Below, piece by piece: positions 1 to 6,332 of a stretch of 12,806 nt of DNA. The DNA comes from Aliishimia sp965369035 (GTDB lineage: Bacteria > Pseudomonadota > Alphaproteobacteria > Rhodobacterales > Rhodobacteraceae), in assembly GCA_965369035.1 (NCBI GenBank), contig CBDUPF010000087.1, forward strand, positions 1 to 12,806. Direction: 5' to 3'. Both the position numbers and the translations under genes were made by a program. The notes below the pieces were generated by a model. That model saw nothing but the letters and a program-made list of their open reading frames with translations, did no database searches and was not told where the DNA came from. Within the stretch, counting starts at the first letter, position 1; the number at the start of each line of letters is the position of its first letter.

Positions 1-68
1 GAAAGTCTGATCGATCCGTCGTAGGGCGCCTCTGCGCCTGCAACGTCCATCGCTTCTGGAGACATCTC

Positions 69-284
69 ATGAAAATCCTGATTGCGGCTGTCGTGCCGCT
101 GGCGCTTGCCGGCTGTGTACCGCCGGTATTGCCGCTCGTATCCCCGCTCACACGCGCGGCGGATCCCACAATCATCCGTTCGGCACCGCCGGGTCCGGCG
201 GTCATTCACACCGCGCGGCCGCTGGCCGAACCCGGCGACTGGCGCCGACTCAACGACGCGCAAGGACCGGGTGCCTCGTCATGA
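69..284 (+). CDS. Small outer-membrane lipoprotein of unknown function
   Basis: This encodes a 71-residue protein with a short hydrophobic signal (MKILIAAVVPLALAGC) ending in a lipobox, LAGC, with Cys16 as the predicted lipidated residue. Val at +2 after the Cys favours outer-membrane sorting. The mature part is about 55 residues, rich in Pro and Ala, with no recognised domain. A GGAG ribosome-binding site lies 7 nt before the ATG. Its stop overlaps the start of the outer-membrane factor gene (ATGA), so the two are probably translationally coupled. By position it may be an accessory lipoprotein of the copper efflux/oxidation system, but that rests on context only. I do not recognise a family. 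Confidence 0.7.
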   Translation: MKILIAAVVPLALAGCVPPVLPLVSPLTRAADPTIIRSAPPGPAVIHTARPLAEPGDWRRLNDAQGPGASS

Positions 285-1693
285 CACGGCTTCGCAAGTT
301 GGGCCTGCTCATGATACCTGCGGTTCTTTCCGCTTGCGCCGATGCGGATCTCGTGCGCGAGGCGTCGGACCCCCGGGCAGGCTTCACGCTGATCTCGAGC
401 GGAACGCGGCAGGCGACAGGGGCGACCGGCAGTTGGGCGCAATCCGCCGCAGAAATTGCCGCCACCGAAGCGCGCGTGAGGGCCATGGTGCAGGGCAAGA
501 CGATCGGCCCGGATACCGCCGTGCAGATCGCGCTGATGAACAATCGGACGCTCCAGGCCGCCTATGCCGATCTGGGGCTGTCGGCCACCGATCTCTGGGA
601 AGTGGCGCTGGGCCCGATACCGAGCTTCGGGGTCACGATTTCCGCCCTGGGCGACGTTGGCCCGTCTCGTACGCTGGAGGCCGCGGTCACGGGTGCGATC
701 CTCGACACTGTCACGCGAGAGCCCCGACAGGCCATCGCCCGGACGCGTTTCCGTCAGGCGCAATATGCGGCTCTCGGATCAACCATCGCGCTCGCGACGG
801 AGACGCGGATGGCCTGGATCGACGCAGTCGCAGCCTTCGAGGCGGCGGCGCTGATCGGCGCGGCGCAAAACACGGCGGACGCGGCCTCCGAGCTTGCCGC
901 CGAACTGGGGCGTACCGGCGCGCTCAACCGGGCCGACCAGGCACGTGAGCATGCGTTCACGGCCGAACTCGCCGCCGAACGGGCCGATGCGCGGCTGGAG
1001 GCGCAACTGGCCAAGGAGCGGCTGACGCGGCTCATGGGGCTCTGGGGCGCGGATCTCGACTATTACGTCCCCGACCGCCTGCCCGGACTGCCGGGGCGGC
1101 GGCCGGGGCGCAGCGACATCGAAAGGCTGGCTCTTGCGCACCGGGTGGATCTCGCCATCGGGCGGCTGGAACTGGAGGCGGTTGCGCAGGAATACCGGCT
1201 GGCCGGCCAGACCCGGATGCTGTCGGACATAGCCATTGTCGCTGGAGCCGAGGCCGAGCGCGAGGAGACTGCCACGGGCGACAAGACGGAGGTGACGCCG
1301 ATCCTCGATGTCAGCTTCGAGATCCCGGTCTACGACACCGGCACGCTCGTCTCGCGCCGGGGCGAACTCGCCTACATGCGTGCGGCGCACCGGCTGGCGC
1401 AGGATGCGGTGAATGCACGGTCGGAGGCGCGCTCGGCCCACGCTGCCGTGACCGGGAAGTACAACGTGGCGCGGCACTGGCGGGACGAGGTCCTGCCGCT
1501 GCGCCGCGTCATCGACGAGGAGGCGCTGAAATCCTACAACGGCATGCTCACCTCCACGTTCGAACTGATCGCCGACGCCCGCGAGGGGCTTGAGGCCGAA
1601 CGCGGCGCCGCCGCTGCGCGGGCCGACTACTGGCGCGCCGAGGCCGCCATGACCGCCGCCATCTGGGGCGGCGCATCTGGGGGAACAGAGTGA
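281..1693 (+). CDS. TolC-family outer-membrane efflux lipoprotein
   Basis: A 470-residue outer-membrane factor, the exit duct of a tripartite efflux pump. The N-terminus MTRLRKLGLLMIPAVLSAC carries a lipobox (LSAC, Cys19), so it is a lipidated CusC/NodT-type member. Around residues 68-115 the sequence resembles the first OEP repeat (AVQIALMNNRTLQAAYADLG, then a Pro-containing turn). Ala/Glu/Arg-rich helices at about 150-250 and 370-460 fit the alpha-barrel coiled coils. The length matches the family. The start overlaps the preceding lipoprotein stop, and its own stop overlaps the oxidase start, so it belongs to the copper operon. No RND or ABC pump or membrane-fusion protein is in the window; it may use one encoded to the left or elsewhere. 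The substrate (copper) is inferred from the neighbours. Confidence 0.9.
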   Translation: MTRLRKLGLLMIPAVLSACADADLVREASDPRAGFTLISSGTRQATGATGSWAQSAAEIAATEARVRAMVQGKTIGPDTAVQIALMNNRTLQAAYADLGLSATDLWEVALGPIPSFGVTISALGDVGPSRTLEAAVTGAILDTVTREPRQAIARTRFRQAQYAALGSTIALATETRMAWIDAVAAFEAAALIGAAQNTADAASELAAELGRTGALNRADQAREHAFTAELAAERADARLEAQLAKERLTRLMGLWGADLDYYVPDRLPGLPGRRPGRSDIERLALAHRVDLAIGRLELEAVAQEYRLAGQTRMLSDIAIVAGAEAEREETATGDKTEVTPILDVSFEIPVYDTGTLVSRRGELAYMRAAHRLAQDAVNARSEARSAHAAVTGKYNVARHWRDEVLPLRRVIDEEALKSYNGMLTSTFELIADAREGLEAERGAAAARADYWRAEAAMTAAIWGGASGGTE

Positions 1694-3045
1694 TGAACCG
1701 CAGACAACTTCTCACCGCCGGCGCCGGGGCCGTTCTGGCCGGCGCCGCCAGCGCACAGACCCGTTTCCGCGATCTGCCCGAAGCGGCATCCACGGACGAT
1801 CCCACAACGCAGGTGCCGCCGCGGCCGGCGACTGGGCCCGACTACAACCCCGTCGTCACGCTCAACGGCTGGTCGCTGCCCTCGCGCATGAACGGCAACG
1901 TGCGGGAGTTCCACCTGGTCGCCGAACCGGTGGAGCGCATCATGGCCAACGGCATGATGGCGCGGCTCTGGGGCTACAACGGCCAGTCCACCGGCCCCAC
2001 GATCGAAGCGGTGGAGGGAGAGCGGGTGCGGATCTTCGTCACCAACCGGTTGCCCGAACACACCTCCGTCCACTGGCACGGGATGATCCTGCCGTCGGGA
2101 ATGGACGGCGTGGGCGGGCTCAGCCACCCGGCGATCCCGCCCGGCAAGACCTTCGTCTACGAGTTCGACCTGATCAAGTCGGGCACCTTCATGTATCACC
2201 CGCACGCCGACGAGATGGTGCAGATGGCGATGGGGATGATGGGCCTCTTCATCATCCACCCGCGCGATCCGGCCTTTATGTCGGTAGATCGGGACTTCGC
2301 CTTCCTGCTCGCCGCCTATGACATCGATCCGGGCACCTACATCCCGCGCGTGGCGGAGATGACGGATTTCAACATGTGGACCTGGAACAGCCGGATCTTC
2401 CCGGACATCGATCCGCTCGTGGTGTCGAAGGGCGACCGGGTGCGGGTGCGGGTCGGGAACCTGACGATGACCAACCACCCGATCCACATGCATGGCTACG
2501 ATTTCGAGGTGACCTGCACCGATGGCGGCTGGGTGCCGGAAAGCGCGCGGTGGCCCGAAGTCTCCATCGACATCCCCGTGGGGGCGATGCGCGCCTACGA
2601 GTTCGACGCGGTGCGCGAGGGCGACTGGGCGATCCATTGCCACAAGTCGCACCACACGATGAACGCGATGGGCCACGACCTGCCAACCTTCATCGGCGCG
2701 GACAAGCGCCGGCTGACGGAGATGCTCCGTCGCCGGACGCCGGGCTACATGCCGATGGGCACCGCCGGTATGGCGGACATGGGCGAGATGTCGATGGAGC
2801 TGCCCGACAACACCATCCCGATGATGACCGGCTGGGGGCCCTACGGTCCGCTCGAGATGGGCGGCATGTTCTCCGTCGTGAAGGTGCGCGAGGGGATCGC
2901 GCCGGACGACTATTCCGACCCCGGCTGGTACGAGAATCCGCCGGGCACGCAAGCCTGGGAGTGGACGGGCGAATTGCCCGACCACGCCCGCACCGACAGC
3001 CCCGAGACCATTCTCACCCCGCGCAACCACCTGTCGCGCGGATGA
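1693..3045 (+). CDS. Tat-exported two-domain multicopper oxidase with Met-rich C-terminal extension
   Basis: A 450-residue periplasmic oxidase, probably oxidising Cu(I) to less toxic Cu(II). The N-terminus MNRRQLLTAG is a twin-arginine signal. Copper ligands are complete: HWHG (127-130), HPH (169-171), HPIHMHG (262-268) and HCHxxxHxxxxM (315-326), giving a type 1 copper with axial Met plus the trinuclear centre. Only about 90 residues separate HPH from HPIHMHG. That is too short for the middle cupredoxin of three-domain laccases and closer to two-domain small laccases. Domain 1 has no Cys in its HPH motif, so no type 1 site there. About 120 residues follow the last motif; 353-392 hold ten Met, a likely copper-binding patch. 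I chose ATG 1693 (TGATG overlap with the upstream stop); GTG 1690 would add one residue. Confidence 0.92.
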   Translation: MNRRQLLTAGAGAVLAGAASAQTRFRDLPEAASTDDPTTQVPPRPATGPDYNPVVTLNGWSLPSRMNGNVREFHLVAEPVERIMANGMMARLWGYNGQSTGPTIEAVEGERVRIFVTNRLPEHTSVHWHGMILPSGMDGVGGLSHPAIPPGKTFVYEFDLIKSGTFMYHPHADEMVQMAMGMMGLFIIHPRDPAFMSVDRDFAFLLAAYDIDPGTYIPRVAEMTDFNMWTWNSRIFPDIDPLVVSKGDRVRVRVGNLTMTNHPIHMHGYDFEVTCTDGGWVPESARWPEVSIDIPVGAMRAYEFDAVREGDWAIHCHKSHHTMNAMGHDLPTFIGADKRRLTEMLRRRTPGYMPMGTAGMADMGEMSMELPDNTIPMMTGWGPYGPLEMGGMFSVVKVREGIAPDDYSDPGWYENPPGTQAWEWTGELPDHARTDSPETILTPRNHLSRG

Positions 3046-3047
3046 AT

Positions 3048-3064
3048 TCCCGAAGCGGTCGGGA
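3048..3064 (+). other. Intercistronic hairpin between oxidase and CusF-like gene
   Basis: TCCCGA and TCGGGA form a perfect 6-bp stem around the loop AGCGG, two bases after the oxidase stop codon. No T-tract follows, so it is not a convincing intrinsic terminator. It may protect the 3' end of the upstream message or tune expression of the downstream chaperone gene. That role is inferred. Confidence 0.4.
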
Positions 3065-3105
3065 CCACACCGAACGCTCCACGACTCACCTGAAAGGACA
3101 CATCA

Positions 3106-3402
3106 ATGAAAAGCCTTCTTGCCCTTGCCTTCGCGCTCCTTGCCTCTTCGGCCGTCGCGGAAAGCATGGATCACGGCAACATGGCCATGACCACGGGCAC
3201 CATCAAGAAGATCGATACCCAGTGGAACAAGCTCACCATCGATCACGGCCCGCTCGAGAATCTCGAGATGGAGGCGATGACGATGGTTTTCGAGGTCGCC
3301 GATCCCGCGATGATCGAGGGTCTGAGCGAAGGTCAGGAGATCCAGTTCTCTGCCGACCGCGTGAAGGGACGGCTGACGGTGACCGAGATCGCCAGCGAGT
3401 GA
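3106..3402 (+). CDS. CusF-like periplasmic copper-binding protein
   Basis: A 98-residue secreted protein; the signal peptide probably ends at AVA (residues 16-18). The mature domain matches the CusF small OB-fold metallochaperone, which in E. coli binds Cu(I) through His, two Met and a stacking Trp. Here H47, M58 and M60 align with the CusF His and Met ligands (HGP...AMTM). The Trp position is Met55 (LEMEAMTM rather than the NWPEMTM pattern), so the site may be all-thioether plus His. The mature N-terminus adds MDHGNMAM (21-28), another potential soft-metal site. An AAGGA ribosome-binding site precedes the ATG, 60 nt after the oxidase stop. It probably delivers periplasmic copper to the oxidase or an efflux pump. 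Confidence 0.88.
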   Translation: MKSLLALAFALLASSAVAESMDHGNMAMTTGTIKKIDTQWNKLTIDHGPLENLEMEAMTMVFEVADPAMIEGLSEGQEIQFSADRVKGRLTVTEIASE

Positions 3403-3450
3403 CCTCATCTCGGGCGTCTCCGGGCGGCCTCATATGAACCTCCTTTCGTG

Positions 3451-3491
3451 CCGGTGGTCTCTGCGGCATGCCCGCGCAGACCACCGGTTTC
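3451..3491 (+). terminator. Strong hairpin after the copper operon, possible terminator
   Basis: CCGGTGGTCT (3451-3460) and AGACCACCGG (3478-3487) form a perfect 10-bp stem. An inner GCGG/CCGC helix extends it toward a small loop, and TTT follows on the plus strand. It lies about 50 nt after the CusF-like stop. The T-tract is short, so termination may be partial, leaving some read-through into the SHOCT gene. It could instead act as an mRNA-stabilising structure. Confidence 0.5.
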
Positions 3492-3593
3492 GGCAAGCTC
3501 CCGGCAATGCCCGCTGACACGCCGCGGGTCACACCATTCCATTTGCGCCAGACCAGTGTGTCGGCACCCGATCTTGACGAATGGGAGAAAGCG

Positions 3594-3662
3594 ATGAAAC
3601 GACTTGCCCTCGTGCTTGCAGCCTCTGCGCATTCGCCGCTGCAGGGGAATACGGTCACATGA
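3594..3662 (+). CDS. 22-codon signal-peptide-like ORF overlapping the SHOCT gene
   Basis: ATG at 3594 follows a GGGAGA ribosome-binding site and encodes MKRLALVLAASA, a textbook start of a secretory signal peptide. The frame then runs through HSPLQGNTVT to a TGA that overlaps the next ATG (ATGA at 3659-3662). Moving back one base at about 3629 continues the signal-like sequence as AFAAAGEYGH and runs straight into the SHOCT protein. So this is either a frameshifted former N-terminus of that protein or a small coupled leader. I cannot tell which from the sequence alone. Confidence 0.4.
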   Translation: MKRLALVLAASAHSPLQGNTVT

Positions 3663-3889
3663 TGAGCTGTGGCTATGGTCACGGGTTGGAAATGATGTTC
3701 GGCCCCCTGCTCCGGCTGATCGTTCCCGGGCTGGTCGTTGCCGGAATCATCTGGATGGGGCGCCGCTTCGAGAGCAGTCCGATGGTTCGCACGGCGTCCG
3801 GCGCCCTCGGGAAACTGGACCTGCGTTTTGCTCGCGGCCAAATAGATGCCGGCGACTACGCTGCGCGCAAGAAGCTGCTGGCGTCCTGA
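3659..3889 (+). CDS. Small SHOCT-domain membrane protein
   Basis: This encodes 76 residues. A short Gly/Met-rich N-terminus (MMSCGYGHGLEMM) is followed by one hydrophobic segment at about 15-35 (LLRLIVPGLVVAGIIWMG). The C-terminus, LDLRFARGQIDAGDYAARKK, fits the short SHOCT motif found at the C-termini of many small bacterial membrane proteins. AGGGG lies about 11 nt before the tandem ATGs. Such proteins are common beside copper-resistance genes, but their function is unknown. The same frame stays open upstream to 3581, and the preceding 22-codon ORF could be its shifted signal peptide. It is the last plus-strand gene, converging on a minus-strand cytochrome gene 61 nt away. Confidence 0.7.
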   Translation: MMSCGYGHGLEMMFGPLLRLIVPGLVVAGIIWMGRRFESSPMVRTASGALGKLDLRFARGQIDAGDYAARKKLLAS

Positions 3890-3950
3890 TCCGCGCGGCA
3901 GACGACCGCGTGGACCACGACATCGCCGATCTTCGCCATCCGCCGTCCGG

Positions 3951-4382
3951 TCAGTCCACACCGTGCGTGCGCTGGCTCTGGATCTCCTGCGCCTGTTCCG
4001 GCCATGTCGAGCGGATGTAGCCAAGAATGTCGAGAACCTCATCCTCGCTCAATTGCCCGGCGAAGGCCGGCATGCCGCTCCTGAAATCGGTCACACCCAT
4101 GGCCTCGAGCGCCGCCTGGCCGCCCAGCAACGTGTAGTCCAGCAAAATCTGCGTGTCATGGTGCCAGGTGTGGCCGGTCACGTCGTGGGGCGGTGCGGGG
4201 AACACACCGTCGGGACCGGACGTCCGCCAATCGGGCTGACCTTCCAACTGCGCGCCGTGACAGGACGCGCAGTTCCCGGCATAGAGTTCGGCACCCTTGT
4301 CGAGGTCGCGGCCGGTGAGACGATGCTCGGCCTGCGCGACGCTTGCCGCGCAGATCGCGAAGGCGATGGCCTGGCGCCTCAT
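3951..4382 (-). CDS. Class I periplasmic cytochrome c
   Basis: A 143-residue monoheme cytochrome. The signal peptide MRRQAIAFAICAASVAQA is followed by the haem motif CASCH at 38-42. The likely sixth ligand is Met104 in RSGMPAF, then a C-terminal helix (DEVLDILGYIRSTWP) typical of class I fold. The insert between haem and Met is His-rich (HDVTGHTWHHD, 66-76). The frame is open further upstream, but ATG 4382 is chosen because it gives a clean signal peptide and overlaps the upstream cytochrome stop by ATGA, so the two are translationally coupled. It is the last gene of the minus-strand operon and is a candidate electron carrier for periplasmic copper chemistry. Its physiological partner is unknown. 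Confidence 0.87.
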   Translation of the reverse strand: MRRQAIAFAICAASVAQAEHRLTGRDLDKGAELYAGNCASCHGAQLEGQPDWRTSGPDGVFPAPPHDVTGHTWHHDTQILLDYTLLGGQAALEAMGVTDFRSGMPAFAGQLSEDEVLDILGYIRSTWPEQAQEIQSQRTHGVD

Positions 4383-4822
4383 TCGTCCTCTTCGAGGCGA
4401 TAAGTCGAATGACAGGCGCTGCATGCCTTGCCGACCTCTTGCAGGGCGGTCCTCAGATCCGCCGGATCGTCCACCGTTCCGGCCAGGCTGGCAGAGGCCT
4501 CGCGGAGGTCATGCGCATGTGCGATGAACGTGTCGAACTCCTCCCAGATCACGTCCTTGGCCTCCGATTTGGGATCGGTCGCGCGGATCTCGAAGAGCGA
4601 GGGAATGTAGGATGCTTCCTCGGAGATCGTCTCCAGGGCCGCGTTTGCGCTCTCGGCGTCGAAAGGGGTCTCCCCCTTCGCCATGCTGCCGATGACCTTC
4701 AACTGCCTGGACAGTTCGGACATGCCCATCATGCGGTTCATCACGTCGGGGTTGGTGACGCCGCTGTGTGCGAACGCCGCAGCGCCGGCTGCGATCAGGG
4801 TCAGGGCAAGGTATGTCTTCAC
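4379..4822 (-). CDS. Cytochrome c'/c-556-like class II cytochrome
   Basis: A 147-residue secreted protein. The signal peptide (residues 1-18, ending AFA) is followed by an all-helical domain with its haem motif CSACHSTYR at 134-142, close to the C-terminus. This is the hallmark of class II cytochromes of the four-helix c'/c-556 type. The N-terminal helix has the usual region with several Met (VMNRMMGM). The start is GTG at 4822, with GAGGAA about 8 nt upstream. The gene begins immediately after a decayed multicopper oxidase and overlaps the next cytochrome gene. Known class II members bind small gases or carry electrons; the role in a copper cluster is inferred, not established. Confidence 0.87.
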   Translation of the reverse strand: MKTYLALTLIAAGAAAFAHSGVTNPDVMNRMMGMSELSRQLKVIGSMAKGETPFDAESANAALETISEEASYIPSLFEIRATDPKSEAKDVIWEEFDTFIAHAHDLREASASLAGTVDDPADLRTALQEVGKACSACHSTYRLEEDE

Positions 4823-4835
4823 GTCGTGTTTCCTC

Positions 4836-5345
4836 GTGATTTGTGAAAATGTGGCGCAGGTCGCTCAACCGACCTCGGTGTGTAAAGGGCTCGAGAAACG
4901 TGCCGTTGCCGGGGTTCAGCAGCCAGTCGTCGAAGAGGATCGCATCGTCCCGGTCGACATGCGGCGCCGCCGCCTCCTCGAGGATCAGGGCGCCCGCGAA
5001 GCCGCGTTCGACCTGCTCCATCGACCTGGTGTGCGCGTGATACCAATAGGTCCCGGTATCCGGTACGACGAAGTCATGGTCCAAGGTCCCGCCCGGTGGC
5101 ACCGGCAGTTCGTTCACCAGACGGCGCGTGATCCGCCCTCTCTGGGGAATGGGAAGAGCCGGACCCGGTAGCTGTCCATCAAAGTTCCTGACCTCGGTCG
5201 GGGCATAGCTCACGGGCGCGAGTTGCGTCGTGGCGATCCGCGCGGCGAGACGCTGTGGCTCCGAGGCCCAAAGCGGGAGCGCGGCCATTCCGTTGCTTCC
5301 CGCAAGGCCGGTGCAGACGGCGCGTCGTGTCAGGTTCGTGGCCAT
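4836..5345 (-). pseudogene. Decayed multicopper oxidase: N-terminal remnant lacking HWHG
   Basis: From ATG 5345 the frame encodes a Tat-type signal (NLTRRAVCTG) and a recognisable multicopper oxidase N-terminal domain: FDGQLPGPAL, VNELP, then PGGTLDHDFVVPDTGTYWYH and AH, then a DDWLLNP segment. VNELPVP joins PGGT directly, so the roughly 25-residue stretch that normally carries HWHG is missing in frame. After an HRGRLSDLRHIFTN segment at about 165 residues the homology stops at the ribosome-binding site of the cytochrome c' gene. The HPIHMHG and HCH ligands are absent, so no copper cluster can form. The open frame runs on to 4509, but that part is an out-of-frame reading of the cytochrome. 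It starts one base after the upstream cytochrome stop. The endpoint is approximate. Confidence 0.75.
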
Positions 5346-5346
5346 C

Positions 5347-5775
5347 TCAGTTGATTCCGTTGGCGCGCTGAAGTTCGCGGACATAGGCCACGATGTTGGC
5401 CACGTCCGCGCGGGTCAGGCCATCCTGCGGCGGCATGTTCCCGAAGTCCCAGTGATGCGCGCGCACACCCTGCTGGACCGCGAGTTGAAATGACATGTCG
5501 CCGTGATGCGAGGGTTCGTAGATCTTGTGCACCAGCGGCGGACCGAGGCCCATCCTGCCTGTCGCGCTGTCGCCGTGACAGGTCGCGCAGACCGTGTCGT
5601 AGGCACGGCGTCCCATCGCCGCCCGGTCCGAGAGGGTATCCGGGACGGTGATCGCCACCATCGCCTGTCCCTCGCCCGGGCTGTGCGTGCCGGTGTCTTC
5701 GGAGCTGACGGCAAGGTGGTAGGCACCGCCGGCGATTGCGACGGCTGCAATGGCAGCCGGAATCAGCTTGTTCAT
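5347..5775 (-). CDS. Class I cytochrome c, membrane-anchored or secreted
   Basis: A 142-residue cytochrome. An N-terminal hydrophobic segment (IPAAIAAVAIAGGAYHLAV) may be a membrane anchor or signal peptide; no clear cleavage site is visible. The haem motif is CATCH at 63-67, with the probable sixth ligand Met114 in GNMPPQ and a C-terminal helix RADVANIVAYVRELQ. The sequence between the haem and Met contains His-rich HH pairs (90-91, 107-108). It lies between the Cys/His-rich exported protein (84 nt upstream) and the oxidase remnant (1 nt downstream) in the minus-strand operon. It probably passes electrons in the periplasm; coupling to copper oxidation or reduction is inferred from context. 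Confidence 0.87.
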   Translation of the reverse strand: MNKLIPAAIAAVAIAGGAYHLAVSSEDTGTHSPGEGQAMVAITVPDTLSDRAAMGRRAYDTVCATCHGDSATGRMGLGPPLVHKIYEPSHHGDMSFQLAVQQGVRAHHWDFGNMPPQDGLTRADVANIVAYVRELQRANGIN

Positions 5776-5859
5776 TTTCCAGGTCCTGAAGCTCGCGGAC
5801 GGCTCGCCGCGTAGTGATCGTCATTGCGGATTGCTCCGCCGGTGTCGGTCCGGATGACG

Positions 5860-6168
5860 TCAGCCGCGTGGAGGGGGAAGATCCTGCAAAACGATGGCAG
5901 AGCGCGGCATGGCCACTTCGTCCAGCCGTTCCGTGCTGCCCGTGGGCCATGATGGCGCCAACGTGTCGGCGGCAACCGCGAAAAGGGAAAGGACCATGCA
6001 AGTCCCGCCATGGTGGCAGTCCCGGAGCATGTGATGCTCTTCGGAAGAGACGGGTGCGCACTCCGCGCAAGCGGACGGATGTGGCCCCGTGTCGTGCGCC
6101 GAGGCAGCGTCGGGCAATATTGCCCATGCCGTTGCTACCAGCAGCATGATGCGCAGGAAGCGACACAT
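5860..6168 (-). CDS. Small exported Cys/His-rich protein, possible DUF2946-like
   Basis: This encodes 102 residues from ATG 6168, which gives a clean signal peptide (MCRFLRIMLLVATAWAILP, ending at ASA). An alternative ATG at 6195 adds nine residues. The mature N-terminal part holds soft-metal ligands: HDTGPH, CAEC, EEHH, DCHHGGTC. A hydrophobic stretch (MVLSLFAVAADTLA) and a Pro-rich tail ending PPPRG follow. The layout resembles small exported DUF2946-type proteins found in copper operons, but I cannot confirm the family. It lies just downstream of the MerR remnant and shares its promoter. A role in binding periplasmic copper is plausible from the CxxC and HH/CHH motifs; function is unproven. 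Confidence 0.6.
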   Translation of the reverse strand: MCRFLRIMLLVATAWAILPDAASAHDTGPHPSACAECAPVSSEEHHMLRDCHHGGTCMVLSLFAVAADTLAPSWPTGSTERLDEVAMPRSAIVLQDLPPPRG

Positions 6169-6197
6169 CCATGCTTCTGCCTCTATCTTCGACATCA

Positions 6198-6311
6198 CTA
6201 TGCCCGGTGCAACTCTTGGTCGGTCGGACGATCGGTCAGTCCGATTTCCGCGTAGTAACGGACCGTCTTGATCGTGAGGCCGGTCTCTCTGGCGGCGCGC
6301 CCGATGTTCAT
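6198..6311 (-). pseudogene. MerR-family regulator truncated to its DNA-binding helix-turn-helix
   Basis: ATG 6311, with a strong AAAGGAG ribosome-binding site 7 nt upstream, starts MNIGRAARETGLTIKTVRYY followed by AEIGL. This is the conserved MerR N-terminal helix-turn-helix of the CueR/HmrR copper group. The frame ends at TAG after only 37 codons, against about 130 in intact members. The dimerisation helix and the metal-binding Cys loop are missing. It therefore cannot act as a normal metal sensor. Its promoter is intact, so another MerR protein encoded elsewhere probably controls the operon. A DNA-binding micropeptide role is conceivable but unsupported. Confidence 0.75.
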
Positions 6312-6332
6312 TCTGCGACTCCTTTGTCGACC

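Noticed and set aside
1..24. Possible last eight codons of an upstream gene (frame open from base 1 to TAG at 22-24)
   Set aside because: Eight codons are too few to identify anything, and the frame could be open by chance. The copper operon probably continues to the left, but the sequence here does not prove it.
1627..3030. 467-codon minus-strand open frame antisense to the multicopper oxidase
   Set aside because: The plus strand has all copper-ligand motifs; the antisense product is His/Arg/Val-rich with no domain.
3233..3433. Minus-strand ATG at 3433 with a near-perfect AAAGGAGGT ribosome-binding site, reading antisense across the CusF-like gene
   Set aside because: The product is an Arg/Ser/Pro-rich shadow of the CusF coding strand with no recognisable family. 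The match to a ribosome-binding site is probably coincidental.
3890..3950. Bidirectional terminator between the convergent SHOCT and cytochrome genes
   Set aside because: Only a 4-bp CGTG/CACG stem with a 3-nt loop is visible and there is no T-tract.
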